Origin: Haematobia irritans
Taxonomy: Eukaryota > Arthropoda > Insecta > Diptera > Muscidae
Direction: 5' to 3'
Assembly: GCF_050003625.1 (NCBI RefSeq)
Contig: NC_134398.1
Span: 105,644,423 to 105,708,422, forward strand
DNA: 64,000 nucleotides
Part shown: positions 55,443-64,000 of the stretch, one piece after another
Layout: each line of letters begins with the position of its first letter
Position numbering within the stretch: position 1 is the first letter of the stretch
Notes under the pieces: model-generated
What the model was told of the DNA's origin: nothing
The model's input: only the letters and a program-made list of their open reading frames with translations
Databases searched by the model: none
Translations under genes and position numbers: made by a program

Positions 55443-57263
55443 AATCCATGTTGATGGTGGGCAGCTGGAAAATTCTCCACAAGGCTAGGGAGGAGTAGTG
55501 CCTCAAGTGTCTTGGCTACTGGCGAGAGAAGGGAAATCGGTCTGTACGATTCACCTTTACTCGCATCTTTGCCTGGTTTCAGTAGTGGAATCACCCTTCC
55601 CATCTTCCAGATATCGGGTATAATGAGTGATTCTAAGGACAAATTGAGGAGTCTGGTCAGGTACTCAACTCCCAGTATTCCCAGATGCTTCACCATTAGC
55701 ATTGAAATTCCGTCGGGGCCCAGCGCCTTGAATGGTTTCGCGCTGTTGATGACACTGGTAACTTCGGCTACAGTAAATTGTGGTGTGTCGTCTCCTTTTC
55801 GCTCTATCACTCTCGGGATGCTCGACAAACTGTCGGTTGAAGTATTTGGCGCATCTCTTCGTATCAATAACAGTCACGTCGCCAAAGGTGACTGAAATCC
55901 CATCATCCCTCGTAGCGGGGTTCGAGAGGGCTCTAACTGTTGACCACAATTTACCTGTCCCTGTGCCTAAGTTACATTGCTTCAGATGCTCTAACCAAGT
56001 GTTCCGCTTGTGCTCGTCGACTATCTTACTAATCTCTAGATTTAGTTCTCTGATTCTAGGATCAGCAGGATTAGCACGACGGAGTTCATCACGCTCGTCT
56101 GCGAGTCCCGCCGCTTCGGCTGGGAAGTTGGGCCTCACTTGGGCAATTCGACCAGCGGGTATGAAGCGAGCGGCTGCTGCGTTGACGATGTCCCGGAACG
56201 CCCTCTGGGCAACATAAACATGAGAGGGGGACGGGAGCTCACTGAAGCGGCGATCGGTGTAATCTCTGAATCCTTCCCAGTTGGCTTTCTTTTGATTAAT
56301 AAACGTCCGGCGTTCAGAGGTTATGAAATCGGAGGGTCGGTTGATGGTGAGAATTATGGGGAGGTGGTCCGATCCCAATGAAATGACGGGTTGCCAGGAG
56401 ACGTCATTCATCAGATCAGGCGACGCTAAAGATAAATCTGGCGAACTGCTGCAGTCACCCATAATCCTCGTGGGGGCCTCTTCGTTCACCGTGCAAAATG
56501 TGGAGTCATCTATCTGCTCTGCCAAAGCTATGCCTCTCTGGTCATTACCTAGGAGAGAATGCCAAAGTTCATGGTGGGCATTAAAGTCTCCTAGAACCAA
56601 TCGGTTATGCCCGCACAACAGCCACTCAATGTTTGGGCTGTAACCTGGAGCACAGCTACCAACCGGCGGTATATACACATTGTATAGCTCTATCTCGGTA
56701 GCCCCAGACTTAACTGCTACCCCCATACATTCCATATACGGGTCACTAGTGTCTGGCACAAGCGGGATAGGTCTATACTGCACGGAACGGTGTAATATGA
56801 AAGCCAGGCCACCACCTCTACTTCTCGTACGATCCTTTCGAAGCACATTGTATCCATCACAATGGCGTAGGCTGCAGGTGGAATTCAGCTTTGTTTCCTG
56901 GATCGCCGCGACCCTTATCCTTTTCCGATTCATAAAGTCCACGATCTCGCTAATCTTACCCCGGAGCCCGTTGCAATTAAATTGCAAAAACGATGCACTA
57001 TCTGGAACTGGAACAACAATATTGGGTGTGAGATGCTGCGGCGGAGTATATTGTTGTACGGGAGATGTCGGGGGAGTCGCATAGTCAGACGACCCGCTGC
57101 TGCTATCGCTGGCACAGCATCCTGCCACGTAGTCAGTATGACTATACTCCCGCAGCGATGTTAAGCCGGAGCAGTTCCGGAAGTGCACCCACTCCAAGCA
57201 CCGGTTACACCTGACCGAAACCGAACGGTGGTGGATCAGGTTTCGGCAGACTGAACAATACCA

Positions 57264-57293
57264 TGGTCCGGGGTTCTCCTCTATCCCGGCTCG
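57264..57293 (-). other. 2A-like motif in LINE B
   Basis: Codons for RAGIEENPGP, residues 55-64. The NPGP core and Glu two before Asn agree with ribosome-skipping 2A peptides (D-V/I-E-x-N-P-G-P), but Gly replaces the usual Asp. A leucine-rich stretch (SLLRLLLV) precedes, as in known LINE 2A sequences. Confidence 0.6.
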
Positions 57294-57552
57294 GACCAAC
57301 AGCAAACGGAGAAGGCTCCCCGGGATGCACCTTCTCCAACACAAAAAGACGGACGAAACAACACGTACACTGATGTGGCAGCCGCTGGCCAATGGATGGG
57401 GTCCATCGGGTCGATCCGGTACACAGAACCCGCCGCCGTGGGATCGTGATGCCAATCTATTTGGGCGTCGGTTATATTATTGTGACATCGGTTAAATTTT
57501 ATTGCGTAAGACCAATCCAAAAAGATCATCCGAGCAAGGCATTTGGCATGTA

Positions 57553-57718
57553 CAGTGAAACCTCTCAAACTTGGACACTCGGTAAAGTGGACAGTTTTTG
57601 TGATACATTTGCTATATTATATTATTATTATTAAATTAAAACCTCTCATTGCTGGACATTTCCCAAATTTGGACAAAATAATGCGACCGTGGGTGTCCAC
57701 CTCTGTGAGGTTTCGCTG
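57553..57718. mobile_element. 166-bp pogo/Tigger-like MITE
   Basis: Ends CAGTGAAACCTCTCAAACTT and, in complement, CAGCGAAACCTCACAGAGGT, flanked by TA on both sides (57551-57552 and 57719-57720). TTGGACA words follow the ends. The form recalls pogo-type MITEs. Confidence 0.85.
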
Positions 57719-57720
57719 TA

Positions 57721-59479
57721 TGTAATATTGGATACATATCTGGAAATTCTAAAACAAATATGTATATTAGAGTTTCGGAGTAGTATAGCACTTCTTTTTC
57801 ATCCTTCTGCCAGGATTTCGTAGTTTATTCAAGAATACCGTAAAAACTTCGTCTAAATTGGGATTAGTGTCTGTAATATTGATGCAAAGCTTCTCATAGT
57901 AGACGTTATGCTAATCATAGCGTACGAGTATAAATGAATCCAAAAATGAAATTTTGGGAACATATGTAATAAATACTGAGGGAATGATTTTCATCCGATC
58001 TAGCACATAGGCCTATAATCTCTTATCTCTTTGAAATATAACTATGTTATGTAATACGGAGTTAGATTATGCATTTGCTATTTATAATCAAAAATGCATC
58101 ATCATCACCTGCAAGTTGAGAATACCCTATCTGTATTTGATCTAACCAGTAAAAATCAAGTTACAAAATAAAAGCATTGTTGAGTATAATTATTATCTGT
58201 AAATTAGGAAACAATGAAGCGCATACATTTTACTCGTTACGAAAGTCTAACAAACATGCTGCGCAAATTCATTAAAAAATAAATATGAGAGTTAGAATAA
58301 TTAGCAAATTTATATTGCTAATAGGGTATAAGTATTTCTTCTGCAGGTTTATTTTGATGAAAATTGTTAAAGAATGGCTATGCTAGCAATATTCCATAGT
58401 CGGCACAATCCCTTATCTCAATCCCATTGAAAATTGGTGATCAATTCTGAAAAGACGGCTAAGAAAATACCCACCAAAAGCAACACAAAATAATTTTATA
58501 CAAAATCTTATTAGAACTACACCCAAAGTAAATTGCCAAAAAGAAACATTGAGTTATGTTGGGTGGTTATATTTTTAAAGGTATTTCAACTCAGAAGTAT
58601 AGATCATGTACTCGGGTTTGTATGCTGTAACTATAAGCGTATTTCAAAAAATTAATATGTAAAACTCAATTAATTTTAAATAATTCTTAATTCTTGTCTT
58701 GTTGATGAAAGACTGCACGATAAAAAATCGATCTTCCGCATATTGGTAGGAATCACATTGAACTGAAAGATGCAACTTTGAGGTAGCACGTAAACACCAT
58801 TTCAAAAAAATGGATACCGATGTTCGCACATTCAGTCCACATCCAGCATCGGTTCGGATTACTAATCGGTTATGTTGGAAATTTTTTGTCGTGGTTTCTT
58901 CCTATGGATTTTTTCTCGGACCATTTCGATTCCTGGGAAAACGGGAAAATCTTAAAATTTCCCACAGTCAAACTAGTGAAAAATGTGAAAAAATATCCAC
59001 ATCGAAATATGTAATGGGCCCAAGAAAAAAACTTGGGAAATCCGCACTTAATTCCCGGGGACCAAAAATAATTATTAAAGTTAGGACACAATTTTTGGAA
59101 ATTTTCGTCCCTCCATCAAAGTCGTATGTCTTTGACCTAAGGCAAATTTGCCCACCATTTTTGATTTGGAGAAATCGTCCTTAAATTAACTGAAATATTT
59201 AATGTTTAGATTTAAGATAAAAAAGCTTCAAATGTAGGCTAAGACTTATTTTGGGGTTTAAAGTCTTCATGAAATTAAGAAAACAGTTCTTACTTTGAAG
59301 TACGTATTATAATTTGCATTTTTAAACTGACAAAATCGCCAAAGGCGAATGAAAAGTTCCATAATTGAGATATGTATCCTAATTTTAATATTATTGATTC
59401 TAGATTTAAAATCTTTAGATCCAACTAAACTTTAATATCGATTAACATGCAATTATGAAGGCAAATTTAGGAAATAAAA
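57721..59479. other. AT-rich stretch with CCCGGG block and family E fragment
   Basis: No gene is recognised. At 58935-59060 GGGAAAACGGGAAAATC and TTAATTCCCGGGGACC resemble the blocks at 42615 and 44389. At 59207-59320 GCTTCAAATGTAGGCTAAGA matches the interior of family E copy 1 (13945-14065). Confidence 0.45.
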
Positions 59480-59697
59480 TGACATGTCATCGGCAACTGT
59501 TGCCATAACCCAAGTAATTCGATTATGGTTGACAGATTTTAGTAAAACTTTGTACGGAATCCATGGTCATCGGCAACTGTCGCCACAACCCAAGTAATTC
59601 GATTATGGTTGACAAACTTTAGTAGAACTTTGTACGGAATCCATGGTGGAGAGTGCCTAAGATTCGGCCTTGCCGAACTTTTGGCCGTATATACATT
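59480..59697 (-). mobile_element. Family P 5' end fragment with internal tandem duplication
   Basis: The piece ends with GGCCTTGCCGAACTTTTGGCCGTATATAC, matching the family P start in complement; quoted key words are TTGCCGAA and GGCCGTATATAC. A unit of about 84 bp (starting CATCGGCAACTGT) occurs twice in tandem at 59487-59569 and 59570-59650. The rest of the element is absent. Confidence 0.7.
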
Positions 59698-59736
59698 TTA
59701 TCTCTATATTCGTAATCATACAAATCTATTTAATAG

Positions 59737-60852
59737 CCCAGCAAAAAAAGCGTCGCCAAAAAAGCATTAAAAGTGGTGCAAAATTGGCGCAGAAGCGATG
59801 AATTTAACACGGGCTTGTCATAGGACTGATGTCCACCATTTCAAATGCCGTTGCACTGCATTTGCAGCAATTCTTAAATAAATAATTTTTTATAAATTTT
59901 TATGATTTTTAAAGCATTGTACCGCTTGTCAGATACACTAAAAAAAAGCATGCCCGGTTCCAAAAATTTTGTCTTTACTTTAAAAATTTTAGTATTGATT
60001 CCGAGCCAAAGAAGCGGAGAATACAAGTAAGGATACTTTTAAGACACAACTCTCTTTTAAATTTGGGTTTTGTGTACTTGCTTCTAGAAAGCAAATTTTA
60101 ATTTTTCGCTTTTTCAGCTATTTTTCTTCATATGCTATCAAAGTCCATTAAAAACGTGTTAACGGCAACTTTATTTTCCAAATTAAGACTCGGCTTCCAG
60201 TAGAAATTATGCTATGTTTTAAGTAAAAAACGTCTTTAAAACAAAGTGTTGAAAACATATCGTATTTTTGAACACTTTTTTACTTTGTAGTCAAGATGCA
60301 GGCAACAAATTTAAAGACAATTTCATTAATTTTAAAGAATTTTTCTGAATTATTTAAGTCAAGTTGACCGTGGCCCAAACATTTTTTTTTATATTACGAT
60401 ACCCATTTTTAAGCGAAATCAATTAATTATAAGGACAATACGACTTCATTGAAAAGTTTATCGACTTTTGGACAAGGAAAAAAATTATATTAGAGAAATG
60501 CGTCTTCTATGGTAAGCAAAATTTGCCTTCGTAATTTAAAGACATGAAATCTTTGACCTCACGATAATAATTTTTTCAGTGTACGTTTGACATCAAATAT
60601 TTTCAAAAATTGGCAATTTATTCCAAAAATTTTAATATTTTGTGCCATTTTATTTATCCTTATTCTGTTTTAAACCTATTTGAAACAGAAAAAGTTAAAG
60701 TTTACTTGCAAAAATATTGAAAAAGCGAGTTACAAAAAATGTAATTAAAAGAGCTTCCTGAGTAGTTAAAATAAAGAACATCTTTGGGAGAACATTTTTG
60801 GAAGTGCTTTTAAAGTTGTGCCTTTAGAAGCACTTCCAATTTTTTTACTGGG
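59737..60852. mobile_element. Family F MITE, copy 2, with family E inside
   Basis: Starts CCCAGCAAAAAAAGCGTCGC and ends TTTTTTTACTGGG, flanked by AG on both sides (59735-59736 and 60853-60854). GTGGTGCAAAATTGGCGCAG follows the left end. Family E (59936-60581) is inserted within the CGCTTGTC...ACGTTTGACATC segment. Confidence 0.85.
59936..60581. mobile_element. Family E MITE, copy 2 (646 bp), nested in family F
   Basis: Starts CACTAAAAAAAAGCATGCCC and ends AATTTTTTCAGTG, flanked by TA (59934-59935 and 60582-60583). Comparison with family F copy 1 shows that the host sequence is continuous across it. No ORF. Confidence 0.88.
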
Positions 60853-60854
60853 AG

Positions 60855-61137
60855 GTTTGTATCATGCCATATTTATTTGTCACACTGCTTTTTCATATGT
60901 CGTTAGAGATTGTCACGAGTATCCAAAGATCGGTTTTTAGACATATTAAATATTGTAAAAGTGGACTTTTTGACTGCCGATCGAAATTTACTCTTTACTT
61001 ACAACCAAAGTTGTTCAGGATATGTTTATATGAGAGGGAGTTGTGCTACAATTCGCTTTATAAAATAGAAACAAACTATGAACATTTTTTTATCTAAATG
61101 TATTGTTTATTGATAAGGACCAACTTTGATATTGTAT
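60855..61137. other. Short spacer between two family F copies
   Basis: A 283-bp stretch without recognised repeats. A 77-codon frame (60864-61097) has no recognised domain and is probably chance. Confidence 0.35.
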
Positions 61138-61353
61138 CCCAGCAAAAAAAAAAAAGTGTCGCCAAAAAAAGAGTGAAAATGCTATTTTTGGATACGGAAG
61201 TGGCGGAATTAAAAATATGAAAAAATCGAGTTATAAAAAGTTGAATTAAAACAACTGTGTAGTAAAAAATAAAGAACATCATTGGAAGGAAATTTTTGGT
61301 AGTGCTTTTAAAGTTATACCTTTGGAAGAACTTCCATTTTTTGTTTTGCTGGG
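61138..61353. mobile_element. Family F MITE, copy 3 (216 bp, deleted)
   Basis: Starts CCCAGCAAAAAAAAAAAAGTG and ends TTGTTTTGCTGGG, flanked by AT on both sides (61136-61137 and 61354-61355). GTCGCCAAAAAAAGAGTG and CTTTGGAAGAACTTCC words match copies 2 and 4. The middle is deleted. Confidence 0.88.
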
Positions 61354-61689
61354 ATTGAGTGAACAACCCCAAACAACACTCGCCACATATTTACACAACT
61401 ATTTATGGTTGTCCACCAAATATATCTAATAGTTAATTTATGTACATACACATTTACCAATTTGTGTACATAATTTTAGAAATTCCATCAATTCAAACCT
61501 ATAAAAATATTTTTATAGAAATATCTTCAATATTCTTGCCATCCGTATTCATACTATGCAATGTCATTTGCCTCGTAAATTATGAATTATCCATAATAAT
61601 ATAACTTCAAAGCACGCTTGCCATAGTTGGTAGAATTCTACCAAGAATGGCTAGATTTTGCGAATTATACCTCTCCAATTAAGAGGTTT
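61354..61689. other. AT-rich stretch without recognised genes
   Basis: About 335 bp with a small palindrome TGGTAGAATTCTACCA at 61627-61642. Nothing else was recognised. Confidence 0.4.
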
Positions 61690-61940
61690 TCTACACGGAT
61701 GAAAAATACTGTTTTTCATATGTTTGGCTATAAACATTATATGTTTGGAACACAAATTTTTAAACACAATATTTTTGAGTGCAAGCATATAATGTTCATA
61801 AACTAGCATAACATGTTTGGGACATATATGTTAATATGTTAGAACATATTATGTTTGGGACATAAAATGTTTGTAAATATAATATGCTTGGATGCAAACA
61901 TATATTAATTTAGAAATAGCCTATAAACATATATGTGTTT
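61690..61940 (+). repeat. Family C 5' end fragment
   Basis: TGTTTTTCATATGTTTGGCT and the following 220 bp match the 5' end of family C in direct orientation, closest to the variant at 18955-19190. It stops at ACATATATGTG. Confidence 0.65.
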
Positions 61941-62204
61941 AGTAGCTTGGAGCGCTATTTAACAGGGAGCGATATTGAATTAAGTTGGTGGTTGTTGCTT
62001 GTTATTACAAAATTAACATTTTATTTTTCCTTGGGCAATTGATCAGCTATTTCTTTGATCCTTACAAACTGTGTGGTCCGCTCAAGGCCGTAGCCAGGAT
62101 TTTAATTCGGGAGGGGTTCAACTTAAAAAAAAAAAATATTCATATAATCTCATGTGTAGAAAATTTTATTTATGCATAGGTATGTATACAATATTTTTAT
62201 ACCC
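61941..62204. other. Spacer without recognised features
   Basis: About 260 bp, AT-rich. The words GGCCGTAGCCAGGATTTTAATTCGG and GGAGGGG, of which GCCGTAGCCAGGATTT is the key part, recall the NNGTAGCCAGG type ends of family N at 63855-63900. Confidence 0.35.
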
Positions 62205-62781
62205 ACCACCATAGAAAGGTGACGGGGGTATAAAAAGTTTGTCATTCCGTTTGTAACACATCGAAATATCGATTTCCGACTATATAATGTATATATATTC
62301 TTGATCAGGGAGAAATTCTAAGACGATATAACGATGTCCGTCTGTCTGTCTGTCTGTTGTAATCACGCTACAGTCTTCAATAATGAAGCAATCGTACTGA
62401 AATTTTGCACAAACTCGTCTTTTGTCTGCAGGCAGGTCAAGTTCGAAGATGCGCTATATCGGTCCAGGTTTTGATATAGTCCCCATCATAAGCGTAGGAA
62501 GGCCTCTGGGGAGGGGGCTTAGACCCCCCCAGAAAAATTGTAGCCCCCCCCAGAATTTGAAAACCTATTTACGATTTTACATTTTTATAAAAATTAAACA
62601 AGTATATACTCGTACAACGCACAAAGTTCCACTAAAGACTTTCATGCACAATCGAATTACTTGGGTTGTGGTAGAAGTCTGATATTTATGAAATAAAGCT
62701 GTGGTTGAACTTATGATTTAGCTGAATATAAAATAGTAATTGATATTAAAACTATTCTTTCATAAATTAATATCTTAATAA

Positions 62782-63319
62782 TGCTGCAAAAAAGCGTCGC
62801 CAAAAAAGAAGTGAAAATGTTCTTTTTGGGTCTGGAAGTGGTACAAAATTGGCGGAGAAGCGATGAATGTAGTATGAACTTGTCATAGAACGAATGTCCA
62901 CCGTTTCAACAACCGTTGTTATGAATTTGCATCACTTCTTAAGGTGTGATCCGAATTCAGTGTTTTGAATTTGAATTAAAAATTTTGTGATATTCTCCCA
63001 AATAAATAATTTTTATACTTTATTATGATTTTTAATGCATTCTAACGCTTGTTTGAAACGTTTTTTCAGATATTATCGATTTTTCTATAATGGATTTAGC
63101 ATTTTTGTGGCAAAATTTGAATAATTTGTACCATTTTATTTATTCTTACTCTTTTTTTAAATATTTAAAAAAAAAGAAAACAAAAAATTACGCATTAAAA
63201 TATAAAAAATGAAGTAAAAAACTTCCTGTGTAGATAAAATAGTTAACTTCTTTGTGAAGACATTTTTGGAAGTGCTTTTAAAGTTGTGACTTTAGAACAA
63301 CTCCCAATTTTTTGCTGGG
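62782..63319. mobile_element. Family F MITE, copy 4
   Basis: It has GCTGCAAAAAAGCGTCGCC at the left (first bases mutated) and TTTTTTGCTGGG at the right. GAAGTGGTACAAAATTGGCG and GTTTGAAACG words follow copies 1 and 2. Target duplication is not clear because the left end is changed. Confidence 0.75.
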
Positions 63320-63332
63320 AAAAGTGTGGAAC

Positions 63333-63787
63333 TACCCTACGGGAAATGGATCAACCACAGAACTGGTACAGGACTAGTCCCTGGTGTGTAGGGACCAGTC
63401 CCAGTTCTGATCAAAACGTATGGAAACATGGGTTTGTCATTGACGGAGTAAACTTACATTTTAGGACGAGTCTTGGACTCATCCCAAACGACACGTCCTG
63501 GGGCAATTTAGCAGGAGCAACTCATAAACAGGTCCTCAGGAACCAGTCTCGGACAGAAATGCAAATTAGTTACTAAAGAATATCCACACAAAAAAAATCA
63601 AAATCTTTTTCAATGTGGGCTCCTAATCGAACCCGAAATGAAAAAAAAAAACTTGAAATATGTCGAAAAAAAGGTTATTCTGATAATTTTATTTCACTAA
63701 ATGTGAAAATTGTAACTAACTGGAGCACAGGTACCAGTTCTGTGATAGGTCCGTCAGTGGCAATTTGCACCAATTTCCCGTAGGGTA
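63333..63787. mobile_element. Element M, 455-bp MITE with TACCCTACGGGAAA ends
   Basis: TACCCTACGGGAAATGG at the left and CCAATTTCCCGTAGGGTA at the right are inverted for at least 14 bp. Inside the ends, GGACTAGTCCCTGG and GGGACCAGTCCCAGTTCTG are themselves partly inverted. The open frame of 96 codons (63286-63576) crosses the element end and is chance. Confidence 0.8.
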
Positions 63788-64000
63788 CTTTTAGTTGATT
63801 TATTATAAATTGATTGTTGAGCTATTTTGATGTCTTAAGTATAGTCTATAAAGTTTTAGCCAGGGGGGCTATAGCCCCCCCTAGGAAAATTGTCTAGCAA
63901 CGCTAATGGTCCCCATATAAACCGACCTCCCGATTTGGGGTCTTGGGCTTATAGAAATCGTAGTTTTTATCCAATTTGCCTGAAATTTGAAACCTAGAGG

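Larger units (their letters stand above)
53926..57455 (-). pseudogene. LINE B ORF: 2A-like motif, PHD finger, endonuclease, reverse transcriptase
   Basis: From Met at 57455: a hydrophobic N-terminus, a 2A-like GIEENPGP (residues 57-64), a PHD-type finger (Cys67, 70, 83, 86, His91, Cys95 and Cys113/114), then an APE endonuclease with FNCNGLRGK (159-167), Glu187 in IQETKLN, GDFNAHHELWH and GSDHLPIIL. Reverse transcriptase: KALGPDGIS, SYRPISLLSP, motif A LDLSKAFDTINH, QGVPQGGVISPALF and YADD (54987-54998). A final CPICNQGPHNMRHLFSCP gives a CCHC-like motif. Frameshifts near 55820-55860, 54530 and 54415 and the LINE A stub split the frame into four pieces. It would copy its RNA into chromosomal DNA if intact; this copy cannot. 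Confidence 0.92.
53857..57540 (-). mobile_element. LINE B, Jockey/CR1-like non-LTR retrotransposon
   Basis: Read on the minus strand, it has a short leader, a long ORF with PHD finger, APE endonuclease and reverse transcriptase, and a 3' tail of CAA repeats (TTG units at 53857-53876 on the plus strand). It lacks RNase H, which fits the Jockey/CR1 group. The 5' limit is not certain; coding starts at about 57455 and a pogo-like MITE lies at 57553. A 64-bp LINE A stub interrupts it at 55379-55442. Confidence 0.9.
62491..63903. mobile_element. Element N, with CCCCCC-rich ends and two nested MITEs
   Basis: Left AGCGTAGGAAGGCC then GCTTAGACCCCCCC and GTAGCCCCCCCC; right GCCAGGGGGGCTATAGCCCC... ending TCTAGCAACGCT, whose complement is AGCGTTGCTAGA. 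The first five bases AGCGT are inverted. It interrupts the family P core. Family F copy 4 and element M lie inside. Confidence 0.55.
62205..64000 (-). mobile_element. Family P repeat, copy 2, split by element N; runs off the window
   Basis: The terminal hairpin ATACCCACCACCATAG... GGGGGTATAA is at 62200-62230. GTTTGTAACACATCGAAATA and the GTCTGTCTGTCTGTC microsatellite follow to 62360, as in copy 1. A core unit (GGTCCCCATATAAACCGACC) resumes at 63909-64000. Element N occupies about 62491-63903. Confidence 0.75.

Noticed and set aside
55512..57084. Plus-strand frames of 80-145 codons opposite LINE B
   Set aside because: They lie antisense to well-supported endonuclease and RT codons.
62422..62682. 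86-codon frame ending near 62682
   Set aside because: It runs from family P across the border of element N and has no domain.

Overview
The window looks like intergenic or heterochromatin-like DNA from a higher (calyptrate, muscid-like) fly. It is AT-rich and almost wholly built of transposable elements. The organism is inferred from the element types: RNase H-bearing and PHD/2A-type LINEs, tRNA-derived SINEs, a DD37E Tc1/mariner-type element, many hAT and other MITEs, and repeats of the CCCATATAAACC and GGGAGCTATATCTAAATCTGAACC kind that I associate with calyptrate flies. I found no convincing conventional host gene; the best host-gene hint is a possible core promoter and first exon near 13.3-13.5 kb.

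Layout. 1-1.1 kb: 3' end of an RNase H-bearing LINE (LINE A) inserted in a decayed Polinton/Maverick-like DNA element. 1.1-6.1 kb: that Polinton-like remnant, with packaging ATPase, phospholipase A2-like, minor-capsid-like and adenain-like protease pieces, all broken, then three small ORFs that are still open, then subterminal tandem repeats. A SINE and a 258-bp (TA)n tract interrupt it. 6.2-9.9 kb: a long non-coding repeat (family C) holding another element (family P) with a 153-bp tandem core. 9.9-21.9 kb: AT-rich DNA with MITEs, SINEs, family D and family C copies. 21.9-25.8 kb: a deleted LINE A copy split by a TTAA MITE. 26.9-42.4 kb: a deep nest. One family D element holds a near full-length LINE A (itself split by a hAT MITE) and a 5.07-kb hAT-like element, which holds a family C copy with three further insertions. 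43-50 kb: more MITEs and a dead DD37E transposon. 50.4-52.9 kb: another family C copy with a hAT insertion. 53.9-57.5 kb: LINE B (Jockey/CR1-like) on the minus strand, with a PHD finger and a 2A-like motif. 57.5-64 kb: MITEs, family C and P fragments, and nested families E, F, M and N.

How the parts relate. LINE A and the SINE share a 3' tail of about 60-70 nt ending in CCTAA repeats, so LINE A is the likely source of the SINE's retrotransposition machinery. A 64-bp LINE A stub with a 13-bp target duplication sits in LINE B. Several insertions can be read to the base through their duplications, and removing one 2,115-bp hAT insertion rejoins the LINE A ORF2 reading frame. Families D and P share a start, a core array of about 153 bp, a TCCG/TCTG microsatellite and a terminal hairpin, and are probably related DINE/Helentron-type elements. 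Family C carries two tRNA-derived heads facing apart.

All family names with single letters are local labels. No database search was possible, and superfamily calls rest on motifs, terminal repeats and target-site duplications (TSDs) read by eye.
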